Source: Patescibacteria group bacterium (GTDB lineage: Bacteria > Patescibacteriota > Patescibacteriia > UBA10025 > JAHIVO01). Taken from it: 41,287 nucleotides of DNA. Under the pieces are notes generated by a model. That model worked only from the letters and a program-made list of their open reading frames with translations, had not been told where the DNA came from and searched no databases. Shown piece after piece: positions 32,032 through 40,559 of this stretch (the stretch's first letter is position 1; every line of letters begins with the position of its first letter). Made by a program: the position numbers and the translations under genes. The DNA lies in assembly GCA_028718605.1 (NCBI GenBank), contig JAQULM010000001.1, forward strand, positions 477,719-519,005, written 5' to 3'.

Positions 32032-32565
32032 ATGGCAACGATTGACGCAATCCGCCCGCCGCGCAAAGCCCCAAGAAAAAAACTTGGGACGATACGGCAA
32101 CTGCAAAGCAAACGGCCAGTAATAGCCGCTCCTGCACCTCGTGCCACTCAGCCCTTGCCGCCGGCCGTACAAGGTGATGGTAAAAAATACCGGGAACTAC
32201 ACCTGTGGCTCATTGTCGGCAGCATCATGGCAGTGATCATCGCGGGATGGCTTCTGCTTGCGGTGAACGGAAAACTTTTCAAGGATGGCGGCAGCTTCGG
32301 CCTCGAATCAATAGGCGGCAAGCTCACCAATCTCTGGGACACGATCCAGCAAGATATCCTGAAAATTAAAGAGAAAACATCAGTGCCATCCGGGACGACC
32401 ACCCTCACTCCCGAGCAGCAACGGATCAAAAATTTAGAAGACGCGATCTTCCCGCAGTTCTCAAACACGAATTCAAAAAACACCAATTCAGTAAATACAA
32501 ACTCAGCGAACACGAACTCAGTAAATTCGAACACTGCCCCAGTTTCCAATACAAACCAGCAGTAG
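32032..32565 (+). CDS. Single-pass membrane protein with Asn-Thr-Asn-Ser repeats
   Basis: 177 residues: a basic Pro/Ala-rich cytoplasmic N-terminus (1-55), one membrane helix (about 58-80, LWLIVGSIMAVIIAGWLLLAV), an outside segment with a LTPEQQRIKNLEDAIF helix, and a C-terminal tail of five NTNSx units. The tail is low-complexity and probably extended. No family recognised. It lies 3 bases before gyrA, so it shares that transcript. Confidence 0.7.
   Translation: MATIDAIRPPRKAPRKKLGTIRQLQSKRPVIAAPAPRATQPLPPAVQGDGKKYRELHLWLIVGSIMAVIIAGWLLLAVNGKLFKDGGSFGLESIGGKLTNLWDTIQQDILKIKEKTSVPSGTTTLTPEQQRIKNLEDAIFPQFSNTNSKNTNSVNTNSANTNSVNSNTAPVSNTNQQ
32464..32538 (+). repeat. Five 15-bp tandem repeats encoding NTNSx
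   Basis: Units such as AACACGAATTCAAAA and AACACCAATTCAGTA follow without gaps and in frame. The third codon positions vary, so the repeat is conserved at protein level. Confidence 0.85.
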
Positions 32566-32568
32566 CAT

Positions 32569-35070
32569 ATGCCGAAAACGAAAAACGACGGAAAGAAGCA
32601 ACCGGCTCCCGCCCAAACGAAAAACCAACCGATAATTGGCGTCATTGCGCAGCAGCCGATTATTAGCGAAATGCAGGACTCGTACCTCGACTACGCCATG
32701 TCGGTCATCATATCGCGGGCGCTGCCTGACGCCCGAGACGGCATGAAGCCCGTGCACCGGAGAATTCTGTACGCGATGTGGAGCATCGGACTTCGTTCTG
32801 GAGCGAAATTCAGAAAATCCGCGACCGTCGTCGGCGAAGTGCTTGGAAAATACCATCCGCACGGCGATTCTGCGGTGTATGATGCCATGGTCCGCATGGC
32901 ACAGGATTTTTCAATGCGGTACATGCTCGTTTCCGGCCAGGGAAATTTCGGTTCTGTAGATGGCGATGAAGCTGCGGCAATGCGCTATACCGAAGCAAAA
33001 CTTTCCCGGATCGCCGAGGAGCTTCTCGTTGATATTGAAAAAAATACTATTAACTTCATACCGAATTACGACGGTTCGCAGAAAGAGCCACAGACGCTTC
33101 CCGCCAAACTCCCGAACCTGCTCCTCAATGGCACGATGGGCATTGCGGTCGGCATGGCGACATCAATACCGCCCCACAACCTGTCGGAAATCATCGATGG
33201 CACCATGCTTCTCATTGACAATCCTGAAGCAACCGTCGCTGATTTGATGCAGCACGTGAAGGGCCCCGATTTCCCGACAGGCGGCATCATTTATAACAAG
33301 AAAGATATTGAACAGGCCTACGGCACTGGTAAGGGTTCGATCGTCATGCGGGGCAGGGCTGAAATCGTCGAGGAAAAAACCGGATACTTCCGGATCATCG
33401 TCACTGAAATTCCGTACCAGGTGAATAAATCGACGCTCATCGCCCATATTGCTTCCCTCGTGCAAGATAAGCGGATTGACGGGATCAAAGACCTCCGCGA
33501 CGAATCGGATAAAGACGGCGTCCGTATCGTTATTGAACTGAAAAAAGACGCATACCCGAAAAAAGTACTGAACCGGCTGTACAGCCTCACTGACCTCCAG
33601 ACGTCATTCCACGTGAACATGCTCGCACTCGTGGACGGAATACAACCTCGCGTCCTGAACCTCAAGATGGTCCTCGAAGAGTATATCAAACACCGCCTGG
33701 ACGTTGTCCGCCGCAGAACCCAGTACGACCTTGACCGGGCAAAAGAACGCGCGCATATCCTCGAGGGACTGAAAAAAGCAGTCGATAAAATCGATGCCGT
33801 CATCCGGGTCATCAAGGGATCGAAAGACAAAGAACAGGCGAAAGTGAACCTCATGAAGCGGTTCGGGTTCACCGAACGGCAAGCGATCGCGATCCTCGAA
33901 ATGAAGCTGTCGCAGCTTGCCAACCTCGAACGGCTGAAGATCCAGGCGGAACTGAAAGAAAAGCTCGCGCTCATCAAGGAACTTGAGGCAATACTCGGAT
34001 CGAAAAAGCGTATTTTCAGCGTCATCAAGAAAGAGCTCCAGGACCTGAAACAGCAGTTCGGCGATGAACGAAAAACCGAAGTGAACCCCGGTGCAATCGG
34101 TGAATTCACGCAAGAAGACCTGATCCCGAATGAGGCTACCGTAATTATGATTACCCACGATGGGTATATCAAGCGCGTTGCACCCGAAACGTTCAGAACC
34201 CAGAAACGGGGCGGCCGCGGCGTTATCGGCCTAACGACAAAAGAACAGGATGCCGTCGACCAGCTAATTACAACGACAACGCATGCCGACTTGTTGTTCT
34301 TCACGAGCAAGGGCCGTGTATTCCAGCTGAAAGCGTACGACGTGCCATCCGCATCGCGCACCGCGAAAGGGCAGGCAATCGTTAATTTCCTCCAGCTCGC
34401 ACCCAATGAAGGAATTTCATCGGTTATGTCGTTCGAAGAACTTGGCGATTTCAAATATCTTGTGATGGTCACTCAGAACGGGGTCATTAAGAAAGTAGAT
34501 ATCAAGGATTTTGAAACCGTACGGCGCTCCGGCTTGATCGCTGTTAAGCTCAGGAAAGACGACATGCTCGAATGGGTCAAACCCTCGACTGGCAAAGACG
34601 ACATCATCCTCGTCACGGTAAAAGGACAGTCAATCCGATTCAAGGAAAAACAGGTTCGCGCCATGGGCAGAAATGCCGCCGGCGTTCGGGCAATCCGCCT
34701 GAAAAGCGGAGACAAAGTCGCCGGCATGGACATGATCAACGATGGTAAAGTTGAACAGAATGAGCAGCTCCTCGTTGCCATGGAGAATGGATACGGCAAA
34801 CGAACGCCGCTCCGGAACTACCGCATTCAGAGCCGCGGCGGTACCGGCGTCAAGACCGCAAAAATAACGCCGAAGACCGGCCAGGTCGTGGCGTCGTTCA
34901 TCGTAAATGCGAAGCTTGAGCAAGAAGACCTCGTCATCATTTCAAACAAGGGGCAAGTTATCCGCCTGCCGCTGAAATCCGTGTCGGTCCTCGGCCGCGC
35001 CACGCAGGGCGTCCGCCTCATGCGGTTCTCAGAAACGAACGACAAGGTCGCGAGCGTGACGTTTGTCTAG
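32569..35070 (+). CDS. gyrA: DNA gyrase subunit A
   Basis: 833 residues. The catalytic Tyr140 lies in AAAMRYTEA. The quinolone-determining segment reads [12 protein letters not shown], with Ser101 and Asp105 at the E. coli Ser83 and Asp87 positions, so it is wild-type-like. Six C-terminal blades follow, including the gyrase-specific box QKRGGRG at about 545, which argues for gyrase over topoisomerase IV. It introduces negative supercoils with GyrB, which is not in the window. The ATG at 32569 sits 3 bases after the previous stop. Confidence 0.97.
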   Translation: MPKTKNDGKKQPAPAQTKNQPIIGVIAQQPIISEMQDSYLDYAMSVIISRALPDARDGMKPVHRRILYAMWSIGLRSGAKFRKSATVVGEVLGKYHPHGDSAVYDAMVRMAQDFSMRYMLVSGQGNFGSVDGDEAAAMRYTEAKLSRIAEELLVDIEKNTINFIPNYDGSQKEPQTLPAKLPNLLLNGTMGIAVGMATSIPPHNLSEIIDGTMLLIDNPEATVADLMQHVKGPDFPTGGIIYNKKDIEQAYGTGKGSIVMRGRAEIVEEKTGYFRIIVTEIPYQVNKSTLIAHIASLVQDKRIDGIKDLRDESDKDGVRIVIELKKDAYPKKVLNRLYSLTDLQTSFHVNMLALVDGIQPRVLNLKMVLEEYIKHRLDVVRRRTQYDLDRAKERAHILEGLKKAVDKIDAVIRVIKGSKDKEQAKVNLMKRFGFTERQAIAILEMKLSQLANLERLKIQAELKEKLALIKELEAILGSKKRIFSVIKKELQDLKQQFGDERKTEVNPGAIGEFTQEDLIPNEATVIMITHDGYIKRVAPETFRTQKRGGRGVIGLTTKEQDAVDQLITTTTHADLLFFTSKGRVFQLKAYDVPSASRTAKGQAIVNFLQLAPNEGISSVMSFEELGDFKYLVMVTQNGVIKKVDIKDFETVRRSGLIAVKLRKDDMLEWVKPSTGKDDIILVTVKGQSIRFKEKQVRAMGRNAAGVRAIRLKSGDKVAGMDMINDGKVEQNEQLLVAMENGYGKRTPLRNYRIQSRGGTGVKTAKITPKTGQVVASFIVNAKLEQEDLVIISNKGQVIRLPLKSVSVLGRATQGVRLMRFSETNDKVASVTFV

Positions 35071-35095
35071 CGGCGAATTTATTAAATGGTTCCGA

Positions 35096-35127
35096 GCGCA
35101 CCCGTCCCTGGGTGCGCTTGTTTTCTT
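35096..35127 (+). terminator. Terminator after gyrA
   Basis: GCGCACCC (35096-35103) pairs with GGGTGCGC (35110-35117), followed by TTGTTTTCTTGTTTTTC. Confidence 0.85.
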
Positions 35128-35135
35128 GTTTTTCA

Positions 35136-35164
35136 TTGACAACAGATAATAACAATTATACTAT
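35136..35164 (+). promoter_or_regulatory. Promoter of purM
   Basis: TTGACA (35136-35141) and TACTAT (35159-35164) with a 17-bp spacer; an overlapping TATACT lies at a 15-bp spacing. Confidence 0.65.
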
Positions 35165-35212
35165 TACCTACCCAACAAAAAACGACAACCAAACAAACAT
35201 AGAGGAGTATTT

Positions 35213-36253
35213 ATGACAACCTACCAAGAAGCTGGTGTAAACATCAGCGAAGCAGACCGTACGGTACGGTTATTCACTGACCGAGTGGTTGCAACCTACG
35301 AAGGCGTCCCCGGCGCATCGGTACGGAAATTCGGGCAGTTCGCTGCTCTCGTGCACCTCGATGACATGCCGGAGCAGGACCTCGGTTTCAGCATGGACGG
35401 CATCGGGACCAAGCTTCTGATCGCCCTCAAACTGAACCGCTTCGACACCGTCGGTGAATGCCTGGTGTCCCACTGCATCAATGACCTGCTGACCGCGGGC
35501 GTACGTGCGCGTGTGCTGCTCGACTACGTCGCAACTGCCGGCCTTAAAGCGGAGATCGCGGCCGCGATCGTCTCGAGCATTGCCGACGCGTGCAAACGCC
35601 ACCACATCCTGCTCGTGGGTGGCGAGCTTGCTGAGATGCCACAGGTGTACATGGCGGGCACATACGATATGGTCGCGTGCGTCCAGGGCACGGTCAAACC
35701 CGATAGCGTCATCGACGGATCGCGCGTCGTGCCGGGGGACATGATTTACGCGCTTCCCTCGGACGGTCTCGGGTGCAATGGGTACTCGCTGATCCGAAAA
35801 GTGTTCGCGGACTTCAATCTGGACGACGACCACCCGCCGCTCGGCTGTACGTTCGGTACAGAATTTCTGAAGCCATCAAAGTGCTTCGCAGATGTCGTCT
35901 TCAACGCGCTTGCAGCTGGATGCGAAATCCACGGCATGGCGAACATAACCGGCGGTGGCGTACCGGGTAACCTCGTCCGTGTCCTTCCGCCGAATTGTCG
36001 CGCCGTTCTGCAGCAAGCTGAAATCGAGGGCAGAGTGCCAGAGATTATGCGCATGACGCAGCAGATAGGTGATGTGCCGTGGGATGACATGCTCCGGACA
36101 TTCAATATGGGTGTCGGATTCGCCGTCATCGTACCAGAAGTTTCCGTGGGAACGCTCGTTGAAGCAAGCGGCTACACCGCCTTCAAAATCGGGCAAATCG
36201 ATTCCGGGGATGATCCGAGGATAGTCTTCCAGGGAACCTGGGGATCATTCTGA
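35213..36253 (+). CDS. purM: Phosphoribosylformylglycinamidine cyclo-ligase (AIR synthetase)
   Basis: 346 residues, the usual PurM length. Family blocks: YQEAGVNISEAD at the N-terminus, MDGIGTKLLIA, CINDLLTAGVRARVLLDYVA, GGELAEMPQVY (usual GGETAEMPG), the GLGCNGYSLIRKV core, and NITGGGVPGNL near residue 245. It closes the imidazole ring of AIR using ATP, step five of purine synthesis. AGAGGAG precedes the ATG by 6 bases. It is monocistronic, between gyrA and a terminator. Confidence 0.95.
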   Translation: MTTYQEAGVNISEADRTVRLFTDRVVATYEGVPGASVRKFGQFAALVHLDDMPEQDLGFSMDGIGTKLLIALKLNRFDTVGECLVSHCINDLLTAGVRARVLLDYVATAGLKAEIAAAIVSSIADACKRHHILLVGGELAEMPQVYMAGTYDMVACVQGTVKPDSVIDGSRVVPGDMIYALPSDGLGCNGYSLIRKVFADFNLDDDHPPLGCTFGTEFLKPSKCFADVVFNALAAGCEIHGMANITGGGVPGNLVRVLPPNCRAVLQQAEIEGRVPEIMRMTQQIGDVPWDDMLRTFNMGVGFAVIVPEVSVGTLVEASGYTAFKIGQIDSGDDPRIVFQGTWGSF

Positions 36254-36277
36254 AAAAACATTATGCAATGGCCAGCA

Positions 36278-36310
36278 AAGGCAGGATGCCCCATCCTGCC
36301 TTCTTATTAT
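36278..36310 (+). terminator. Terminator after purM
   Basis: AAGGCAGGATG (36278-36288) pairs with CATCCTGCCTT (36292-36302), with a 3-nt loop, followed by CTTATTATAT. Confidence 0.85.
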
Positions 36311-36354
36311 ATAAAAACAGGCTGCCGTCCAAACAAACGAACGAGACGGCAGCC
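36311..36354 (-). terminator. Terminator of the small minus-strand gene
   Basis: GGCTGCCGTC (36320-36329) pairs with GACGGCAGCC (36345-36354). On the minus strand it is followed by TGTTTTTATAT. It faces the purM terminator. Confidence 0.85.
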
Positions 36355-36362
36355 CATACCCC

Positions 36363-36611
36363 TTACACCAATTGCGGAAATTCATACGGCAGGGCCGCAA
36401 GGCTCGTGCCGCAGTCAACGCAATTGTAGAGATCAAAGCTCTTAGCTTTAAATCCCTCAGGTACCTTCCAATGGGCTACAAAAACCAACCTCCTATGTCG
36501 GTGCTCTGACAACGCTCGCTGCGTGGCGAGGAATTCCTCGGCTTCCCGGAGCAAGAACTCTCGCATGCCGGGAACGTGGGCGAACGTTGCATAGGTTGGT
36601 CCAGATGCCAC
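36363..36611 (-). CDS. Small CxxC-containing hypothetical protein
   Basis: 82 residues from a GTG at 36611 (MASGPTYATFAHVPG), chosen because GGAGG lies 8 bases upstream; an ATG at 36626 would place that Shine-Dalgarno inside the gene. It has a helical N-terminal half (MREFLLREAEEFLATQRAL), a hydrophobic strand (RRLVFVAHW), and LYNCVDCGTSL, a CxxC that could bind metal together with other residues or be redox active. No family recognised. It has its own promoter and terminator and diverges from rpmF. Confidence 0.65.
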   Translation of the reverse strand: MASGPTYATFAHVPGMREFLLREAEEFLATQRALSEHRHRRLVFVAHWKVPEGFKAKSFDLYNCVDCGTSLAALPYEFPQLV

Positions 36612-36654
36612 GGTAGTACCCTCCATGTGGTGTTAAAGATTGGGGTAGCGTCTC

Positions 36655-36683
36655 ATCCTACCCCGGAAAGGGCGACTTGTCAA
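36655..36683 (-). promoter_or_regulatory. Promoter of the small CxxC gene, sharing its -35 with the rpmF promoter
   Basis: TTGACA (36678-36683) and TAGGAT (36655-36660) with a 17-bp spacer on the minus strand. Confidence 0.7.
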
Positions 36684-36705
36684 GTACGCACCCATACGCT
36701 ATACT
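36677..36705 (+). promoter_or_regulatory. Promoter of rpmF-nusB-rnc
   Basis: TTGTCA (36677-36682) and TATACT (36700-36705) with a 17-bp spacer. Its -35 box overlaps the -35 box of the divergent gene by five bases, so the two promoters cannot be filled at once. The transcription start would lie a few bases before the rpmF ATG. Confidence 0.7.
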
Positions 36706-36716
36706 GAAAACCATCT

Positions 36717-36953
36717 ATGAGTGTCCCATCAAAACGACGAACAAAACAACAGAAGCGCGAGCGTGCGTCCCACTTCGCACTGCGGAAGCAGACGTTTGCC
36801 GCTTGCCCGAAGTGCAAGAAGCCGTTTTTGTCGCACCGCGTTTGTGCTTTCTGCGGATACTACAAAGGGCAGGATATTCTTCTCATTGATACAAAAGCGG
36901 AGCGCAAGAAGAAGAAGCAGAAAAAGAAGGAAGACAGGGCGAAAAGCAAATAA
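36717..36953 (+). CDS. rpmF: Ribosomal protein bL32
   Basis: 78 residues. [20 protein letters not shown] is the L32 start, and [20 protein letters not shown] is the four-cysteine zinc ribbon. A strongly basic lysine tail follows and is longer than in E. coli. It is a 50S subunit protein. The predicted start of transcription is about 5 bases before the ATG, so the mRNA may be nearly leaderless. Confidence 0.95.
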   Translation: MSVPSKRRTKQQKRERASHFALRKQTFAACPKCKKPFLSHRVCAFCGYYKGQDILLIDTKAERKKKKQKKKEDRAKSK

Positions 36954-37024
36954 AAGAACGGATGGCGCGCCCTCACCGAATACCAAGCGTGCCAACGGTA
37001 AAAAACGCGTTTTACAAAAAAAGC

Positions 37025-37519
37025 ATGTCGAACCGCCACCTCTCACGGACTATTGCTATGCAGTCCCTGTACGAATGGGACTTCAACAAGCTTGATGCAA
37101 CAGCGCTTCCAGCGATTATTCAGCGGAATTTAAAAGAACTCGCCCCCGGCCTTGAAGACCCCAGCTTTACGATGCGAATCGTGAAAGGTGTCTTGAAGCA
37201 TTTGGATGAGCTCAATACGCTGATCACCACCTACGCTCCCGAGTGGCCATTGGAGCAGATCACGGTCGTTGACCGGAACGTCCTGCGCATCGGAATATTC
37301 GAGCTGAAGTTTTCCGGCGGTGAAATTCCCCCGAAAGTCGCAATCAATGAAGCGATTGAGCTCGCAAAAACATTCGGCGGAGAATCGTCCGGTAAATTTA
37401 TCAATGGCGTCCTCGGCACGATATACAAGGAAATGCTGAACGCAGGCGAAACACCGATCACCGACGGCGCGGTCATTGAGCCGAAGCAACAAACCAAATC
37501 TAACCAAACGCCAGCTTAA
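37025..37519 (+). CDS. nusB: Transcription antitermination factor NusB
   Basis: 164 residues from the ATG at 37025 ([18 protein letters not shown]), the usual NusB opening; an ATG at 36962 would add 21 residues unlike the family. [19 protein letters not shown] and [17 protein letters not shown]...FINGVLG are the family's C-terminal blocks. NusB with NusE binds boxA RNA and supports rRNA transcription. It lies 71 bases after rpmF, with the same strand and no terminator between. Confidence 0.93.
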   Translation: MSNRHLSRTIAMQSLYEWDFNKLDATALPAIIQRNLKELAPGLEDPSFTMRIVKGVLKHLDELNTLITTYAPEWPLEQITVVDRNVLRIGIFELKFSGGEIPPKVAINEAIELAKTFGGESSGKFINGVLGTIYKEMLNAGETPITDGAVIEPKQQTKSNQTPA

Positions 37520-37585
37520 ACGCGCGCTCAACACCCCTCCGACGGGGTGGAACACGCCTTCAAGCGGGTGCGACATCTGACCCCC

Positions 37586-38278
37586 ATGGACAATCTCAAC
37601 GAACTGGAACGTAGGATCAACGTCCAGTTTACGAATCAAGATCTACTGAAGCAATCAATGGTGCACCGTTCATATTTGAACGAACACCCTGATTTTCCGT
37701 TGGGGCACAACGAGCGGCTCGAGTTCCTCGGGGATGCGGTACTCGAACTCATCGTCACTGAATACCTATACCGAAAGTACGATAATCCTGAAGGCGACCT
37801 GACGAACTGGCGCGCGAGCCTGGTAAATTCCAAGATGCTCTCGGAAATCGCCCAGCAGCTGGACATCAACGGCCACCTGTACCTGTCACGAGGCGAAGAA
37901 AAGGACGCGAACAGCAAAGCCCGGCAGTACATCCTCGCGAATGCGTTTGAAGCGCTGATCGGCGCGATTTATCTGGACCAGGGCTGGGACACTGCCAAAC
38001 AATTTATCACGGACAACCTCCTCACGCGCCTTGAAGCAATCCTCGAGCACAAACAGTACGTGGACCCGAAGAGCAAGTTCCAGGAAGCAAGCCAGGAGCG
38101 GCATGGGATAACGCCATCCTACAAAGTGCTGGAAGAATCCGGCCCCGACCACGCGAAGCGGTTTGCGGTCGGACTCTACATCGGGAGCGAACATGTCGCG
38201 ACGGGCGAGGGCATGTCCAAGCAGGAAGCGCAGGTTGATGCTGCCCAGAAAGCGCTCGAGGCAAAAGGGTGGAACTAA
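37586..38278 (+). CDS. rnc: Ribonuclease III
   Basis: 230 residues from the ATG at 37586 (MDNLNELERRIN); a GTG at 37547 is an alternative. The catalytic signature NERLEFLGDAVLEL, then NAFEALIGAIYLDQG with the second acidic cluster, and a C-terminal dsRNA-binding domain starting DPKSKFQEASQ. It cuts double-stranded RNA in rRNA processing and mRNA turnover. It is the last gene of rpmF-nusB-rnc. A CACCCC...GGGGTG hairpin lies just upstream (37532-37549). Confidence 0.95.
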   Translation: MDNLNELERRINVQFTNQDLLKQSMVHRSYLNEHPDFPLGHNERLEFLGDAVLELIVTEYLYRKYDNPEGDLTNWRASLVNSKMLSEIAQQLDINGHLYLSRGEEKDANSKARQYILANAFEALIGAIYLDQGWDTAKQFITDNLLTRLEAILEHKQYVDPKSKFQEASQERHGITPSYKVLEESGPDHAKRFAVGLYIGSEHVATGEGMSKQEAQVDAAQKALEAKGWN

Positions 38279-38297
38279 TACGAATACTTGATCTGAA

Positions 38298-38320
38298 GCT
38301 TGCTACGGCGGGCGTTTTTT
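38298..38320 (+). terminator. Terminator after rnc
   Basis: GCTTGC and GCGGGC pair (two G-U pairs) around a TACG loop, followed by GTTTTTTATT. Confidence 0.65.
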
Positions 38321-38321
38321 A

Positions 38322-38350
38322 TTGACAACTCATCAGACGCGAATTAAGAT
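38322..38350 (+). promoter_or_regulatory. Promoter of the first EF-Tu-domain-II-like gene
   Basis: TTGACA (38322-38327) and TAAGAT (38345-38350) with a 17-bp spacer; a TATAAT follows at 22 bp and could contribute. Confidence 0.65.
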
Positions 38351-38422
38351 ATAATAATTTAAAAATCTAAATAGCAATACACACAGAGTACATTTCGTGC
38401 TCACAAACCACGGAGGTTAGTG

Positions 38423-38809
38423 ATGAAGTCTCGGATGAAGGTTGACGGCCCATTCATGGGCAAGGTAACGCACTGTTACAGCCAGATTGGCTGCTGCGCA
38501 GTGCGAATCCAGGCCGGACTCCTGGCAGTCGGGTCACGAATCGTCTTCGCAAAAGAGGGAATGCGGCACCAGGAATGTGATGGTTTCGAGTACTTCTGCG
38601 AAGCGGGCTCAATCCGCGTTCGGCGGGGTAATGTCGAACATAAGGTCATGCAGGCGCGGGCAATTCTTAACCCCGACGGCCAGGGTAAAGCGCTCGAACT
38701 CATATTCGAAGATTCGGATACGCCCGTGATCACGACTGATCGCGAAGTCGCCGTCATGGTACGCCGCATGCCGCCGAACAACGCAGACGTTTTTCTGCGG
38801 ACATCCTGA
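38423..38809 (+). CDS. Small protein resembling translation-factor domain II (EF-Tu-like beta barrel)
   Basis: 128 residues from the ATG at 38423, with CGGAGG eight bases upstream. MGKVTHCYSQIGCCAVRI...LLAVGSRIVFAKEG resembles the GKVTHYFxKIGVAVVEL...LxVGDxIxF block of stand-alone translation-elongation-factor-like proteins. The middle (about 45-75) carries two more cysteines and a charged segment; the end is AVMVRRMPPNNADVFL. No GTPase domain. Function unknown; a beta-barrel that binds RNA or the ribosome is an inference. It has its own promoter and terminator. Confidence 0.65.
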   Translation: MKSRMKVDGPFMGKVTHCYSQIGCCAVRIQAGLLAVGSRIVFAKEGMRHQECDGFEYFCEAGSIRVRRGNVEHKVMQARAILNPDGQGKALELIFEDSDTPVITTDREVAVMVRRMPPNNADVFLRTS

Positions 38810-38855
38810 TTCCACTCAAAGGCTGCGTATGTATTAGTACGAATGCAGTAAGAAT

Positions 38856-38890
38856 GCGCGTGCAGGCTCCATGCCCGCACGCTTTTATTT
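38856..38890 (+). terminator. Terminator after the first domain-II-like gene
   Basis: GCGTGCAGG pairs with CCCGCACGC (38858-38882, one bulge), followed by TTTTATTTTG. Confidence 0.8.
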
Positions 38891-38899
38891 TGAATGATA

Positions 38900-38928
38900 T
38901 TGACAGTTTATCAATTTTCATCTATTAT
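38900..38928 (+). promoter_or_regulatory. Promoter of the second domain-II-like gene
   Basis: TTGACA (38900-38905) and TATTAT (38923-38928) with a 17-bp spacer. It starts ten bases after the preceding terminator. Confidence 0.8.
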
Positions 38929-39001
38929 CCATCGATATCAGCAAACTGGAGCAAAAATAAACAGAGCTCCACAAACCGCAACTATTTACATGGAGGTGAG
39001 T

Positions 39002-39409
39002 ATGGCCGGGGAATTGATTCTCGTTGGCCAAGTGTTCGGATGTCGTGATTCGTCCTTCATCAACGTGCATTACCTCGGGATTCGAGTGCAAAGGCCGTTT
39101 CCGGCTGGGTGCATCCTATATGTATCCGACGGAAGCACGACCGAACTGAATTCGGACCAGGCAGCGATGCAGCTCAACGTCACCAGCATCGAGCTGAGGA
39201 AAGAGCGGAAAAACGTCGCCAAGAAAGGCCAGGAAGTCGGTATTGCTGTCCACTCAATTATCGGGGTGCCGGCAAACGGCACAAATGTATTCGCCCTCCC
39301 CGCGGCTGTCCAAAGCGCGGAACATGATAAACAGCGAACGATTCCCCGTTCGAGCATCAAGAAAACGAGTGAGCAAACCGGTTCCCGCTACTTCGTCCGG
39401 ACGAGGTAA
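39002..39409 (+). CDS. Second small EF-Tu-domain-II-like protein
   Basis: 135 residues from the ATG at 39002, with TGGAGGTGA six bases upstream. LVGQVFGCRDSSFINVHYLG...PFPAGCILYVSDGSTTEL, then MQLNVTSIELRKERKNVAKKGQEVGIAVH, gives the full domain II pattern: a first strand pair, a 'VTSIE' strand, and the A-K-K-G-Q-E-V-G-I turn. It lacks a G domain. The tail (about 105-135) is basic and Ser/Thr-rich, possibly for nucleic-acid binding. It is a likely distant paralogue of the gene 190 bases upstream. Own promoter and terminator. Confidence 0.7.
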   Translation: MAGELILVGQVFGCRDSSFINVHYLGIRVQRPFPAGCILYVSDGSTTELNSDQAAMQLNVTSIELRKERKNVAKKGQEVGIAVHSIIGVPANGTNVFALPAAVQSAEHDKQRTIPRSSIKKTSEQTGSRYFVRTR

Positions 39410-39432
39410 TCCAACGACACCTAAAGTGTTTC

Positions 39433-39475
39433 AGGCGCGCCGCAGACCTCTGCAGCGCGCCTCAATATTTTTGTG
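39433..39475 (+). terminator. Terminator after the second domain-II-like gene
   Basis: AGGCGCGC (39433-39440) pairs with GCGCGCCT (39455-39462), with an inner GCAGA/TCTGC helix, followed by CAATATTTTTG. Confidence 0.85.
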
Positions 39476-39508
39476 TACCCGAGCATCACTTTACACAATA
39501 TCGAATCC

Positions 39509-39537
39509 TTGCTATCCTACTCTACGAAGACTATGCT
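39509..39537 (+). promoter_or_regulatory. Probable promoter of pyrBI(D)
   Basis: TTGCTA (39509-39514) and TATGCT (39532-39537) with a 17-bp spacer; a nearby TATACA is an alternative -10. Confidence 0.5.
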
Positions 39538-39590
39538 ATACACAATCACCTGCCACGACACAGCTCTCGCCACTCAACGGGCATGAATTG

Positions 39591-39616
39591 TCCCCCCACG
39601 CGGGGGATTTTTTTTA
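39591..39616 (+). terminator. Terminator in the pyrB leader (candidate attenuator)
   Basis: TCCCCC (39591-39596) pairs with GGGGGA (39602-39607), loop CACGC, followed by nine T. It lies 24 bases before the pyrB ATG and downstream of the likely promoter, so pyr transcripts must pass it. The previous gene already has its own terminator at 39433. Confidence 0.75.
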
Positions 39617-39640
39617 AATAACTAGATATCGAAACCACCT

Positions 39641-40558
39641 ATGGTGAATTTTAAAAACCGGGATATCATCTCCATCCATGATTTCTCGAAAGAAGACATC
39701 ATGCACATCCTGAAAACAGCGAAACGCTTCAAGGCTGCCCCAGCACCCGGGCTCCTGAAGAACAAAATCCTTGCGAGTCTTTTCTTCGAACCATCGACAC
39801 GAACCAGGTTCTCGTTTGAATCAGCAATGCAGCGCCTCGGCGGATCGGTCATCACGCTTGCTGACGCAAAAACAAGCTCCTCTGCCAAAGGCGAGTCGGT
39901 CGCCGACTCAATACGGATCGTGGAAAAATACTGCGACGTGATTGTCATGCGCCACTCGATCGAAGGTTCCGCGCGCCTCGCCGCTGAAGTGTCCAATAAC
40001 CCCATCATTAACGGCGGTGACGGCGCCAACCAGCACCCAACCCAGACGTTCCTGGACCTGTTCTCAATCCTCGAGACGCAGGGGAAACTGAAAGGCCTGA
40101 ACGTCGCGATCGTCGGTGACCTGAAGTACGGCCGGACAACTCACTCGCTGGCGTACGCGCTCGGGATGTTCGGGTCGCGCCTGCACTTCGTCTCGCCGGT
40201 ATCGCTCCAAATGCCCAACCACGTGATGCACGAACTGAAAAAGATGAAAGCGAAATTTACCATCCACCAGCACCCGGAAAAAATCATGCCCAAACTGGAC
40301 ATTTTCTACGCCACCCGAATCCAGAAAGAACGGTTCCCTGATCCGGTCGAGTACGAGAAGGTGAAAGACGTATACATCATCACGAACAAGCTCCTCACGA
40401 AAGTAAAAAAGAACTTCCGGATACTGCATCCGTTGCCACGCGTCAATGAAATCAACTACGAGGTCGACACGACGCCGTATGCGTACTACTTCCAACAGGC
40501 AAACAACGGCCTGTACGTCCGCGAGGCGCTCTTAGCATTAACCTTGGGGAAAATATAA
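39641..40558 (+). CDS. pyrB: Aspartate carbamoyltransferase catalytic subunit
   Basis: 305 residues. The carbamoyl-phosphate motif FFEPSTRTRFSFE is at 48-60, the 80s-loop SSSAKGES follows, and GGDGANQHPTQTFLDLF and HPLPRVNEI are the remaining family blocks. It makes carbamoyl-aspartate, the first committed step of UMP synthesis. The next gene, one base away, encodes the regulatory chain, so the enzyme is of the allosteric catalytic-regulatory type. Confidence 0.97.
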   Translation: MVNFKNRDIISIHDFSKEDIMHILKTAKRFKAAPAPGLLKNKILASLFFEPSTRTRFSFESAMQRLGGSVITLADAKTSSSAKGESVADSIRIVEKYCDVIVMRHSIEGSARLAAEVSNNPIINGGDGANQHPTQTFLDLFSILETQGKLKGLNVAIVGDLKYGRTTHSLAYALGMFGSRLHFVSPVSLQMPNHVMHELKKMKAKFTIHQHPEKIMPKLDIFYATRIQKERFPDPVEYEKVKDVYIITNKLLTKVKKNFRILHPLPRVNEINYEVDTTPYAYYFQQANNGLYVREALLALTLGKI

Positions 40559-40559
40559 T

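Noticed and set aside
39533-39586. A 17-codon ORF before the pyrB leader terminator that might be a leader peptide
   Set aside because: Its ATG lies inside the best -10 box, so it would not be on the transcript, and it has no ribosome site.
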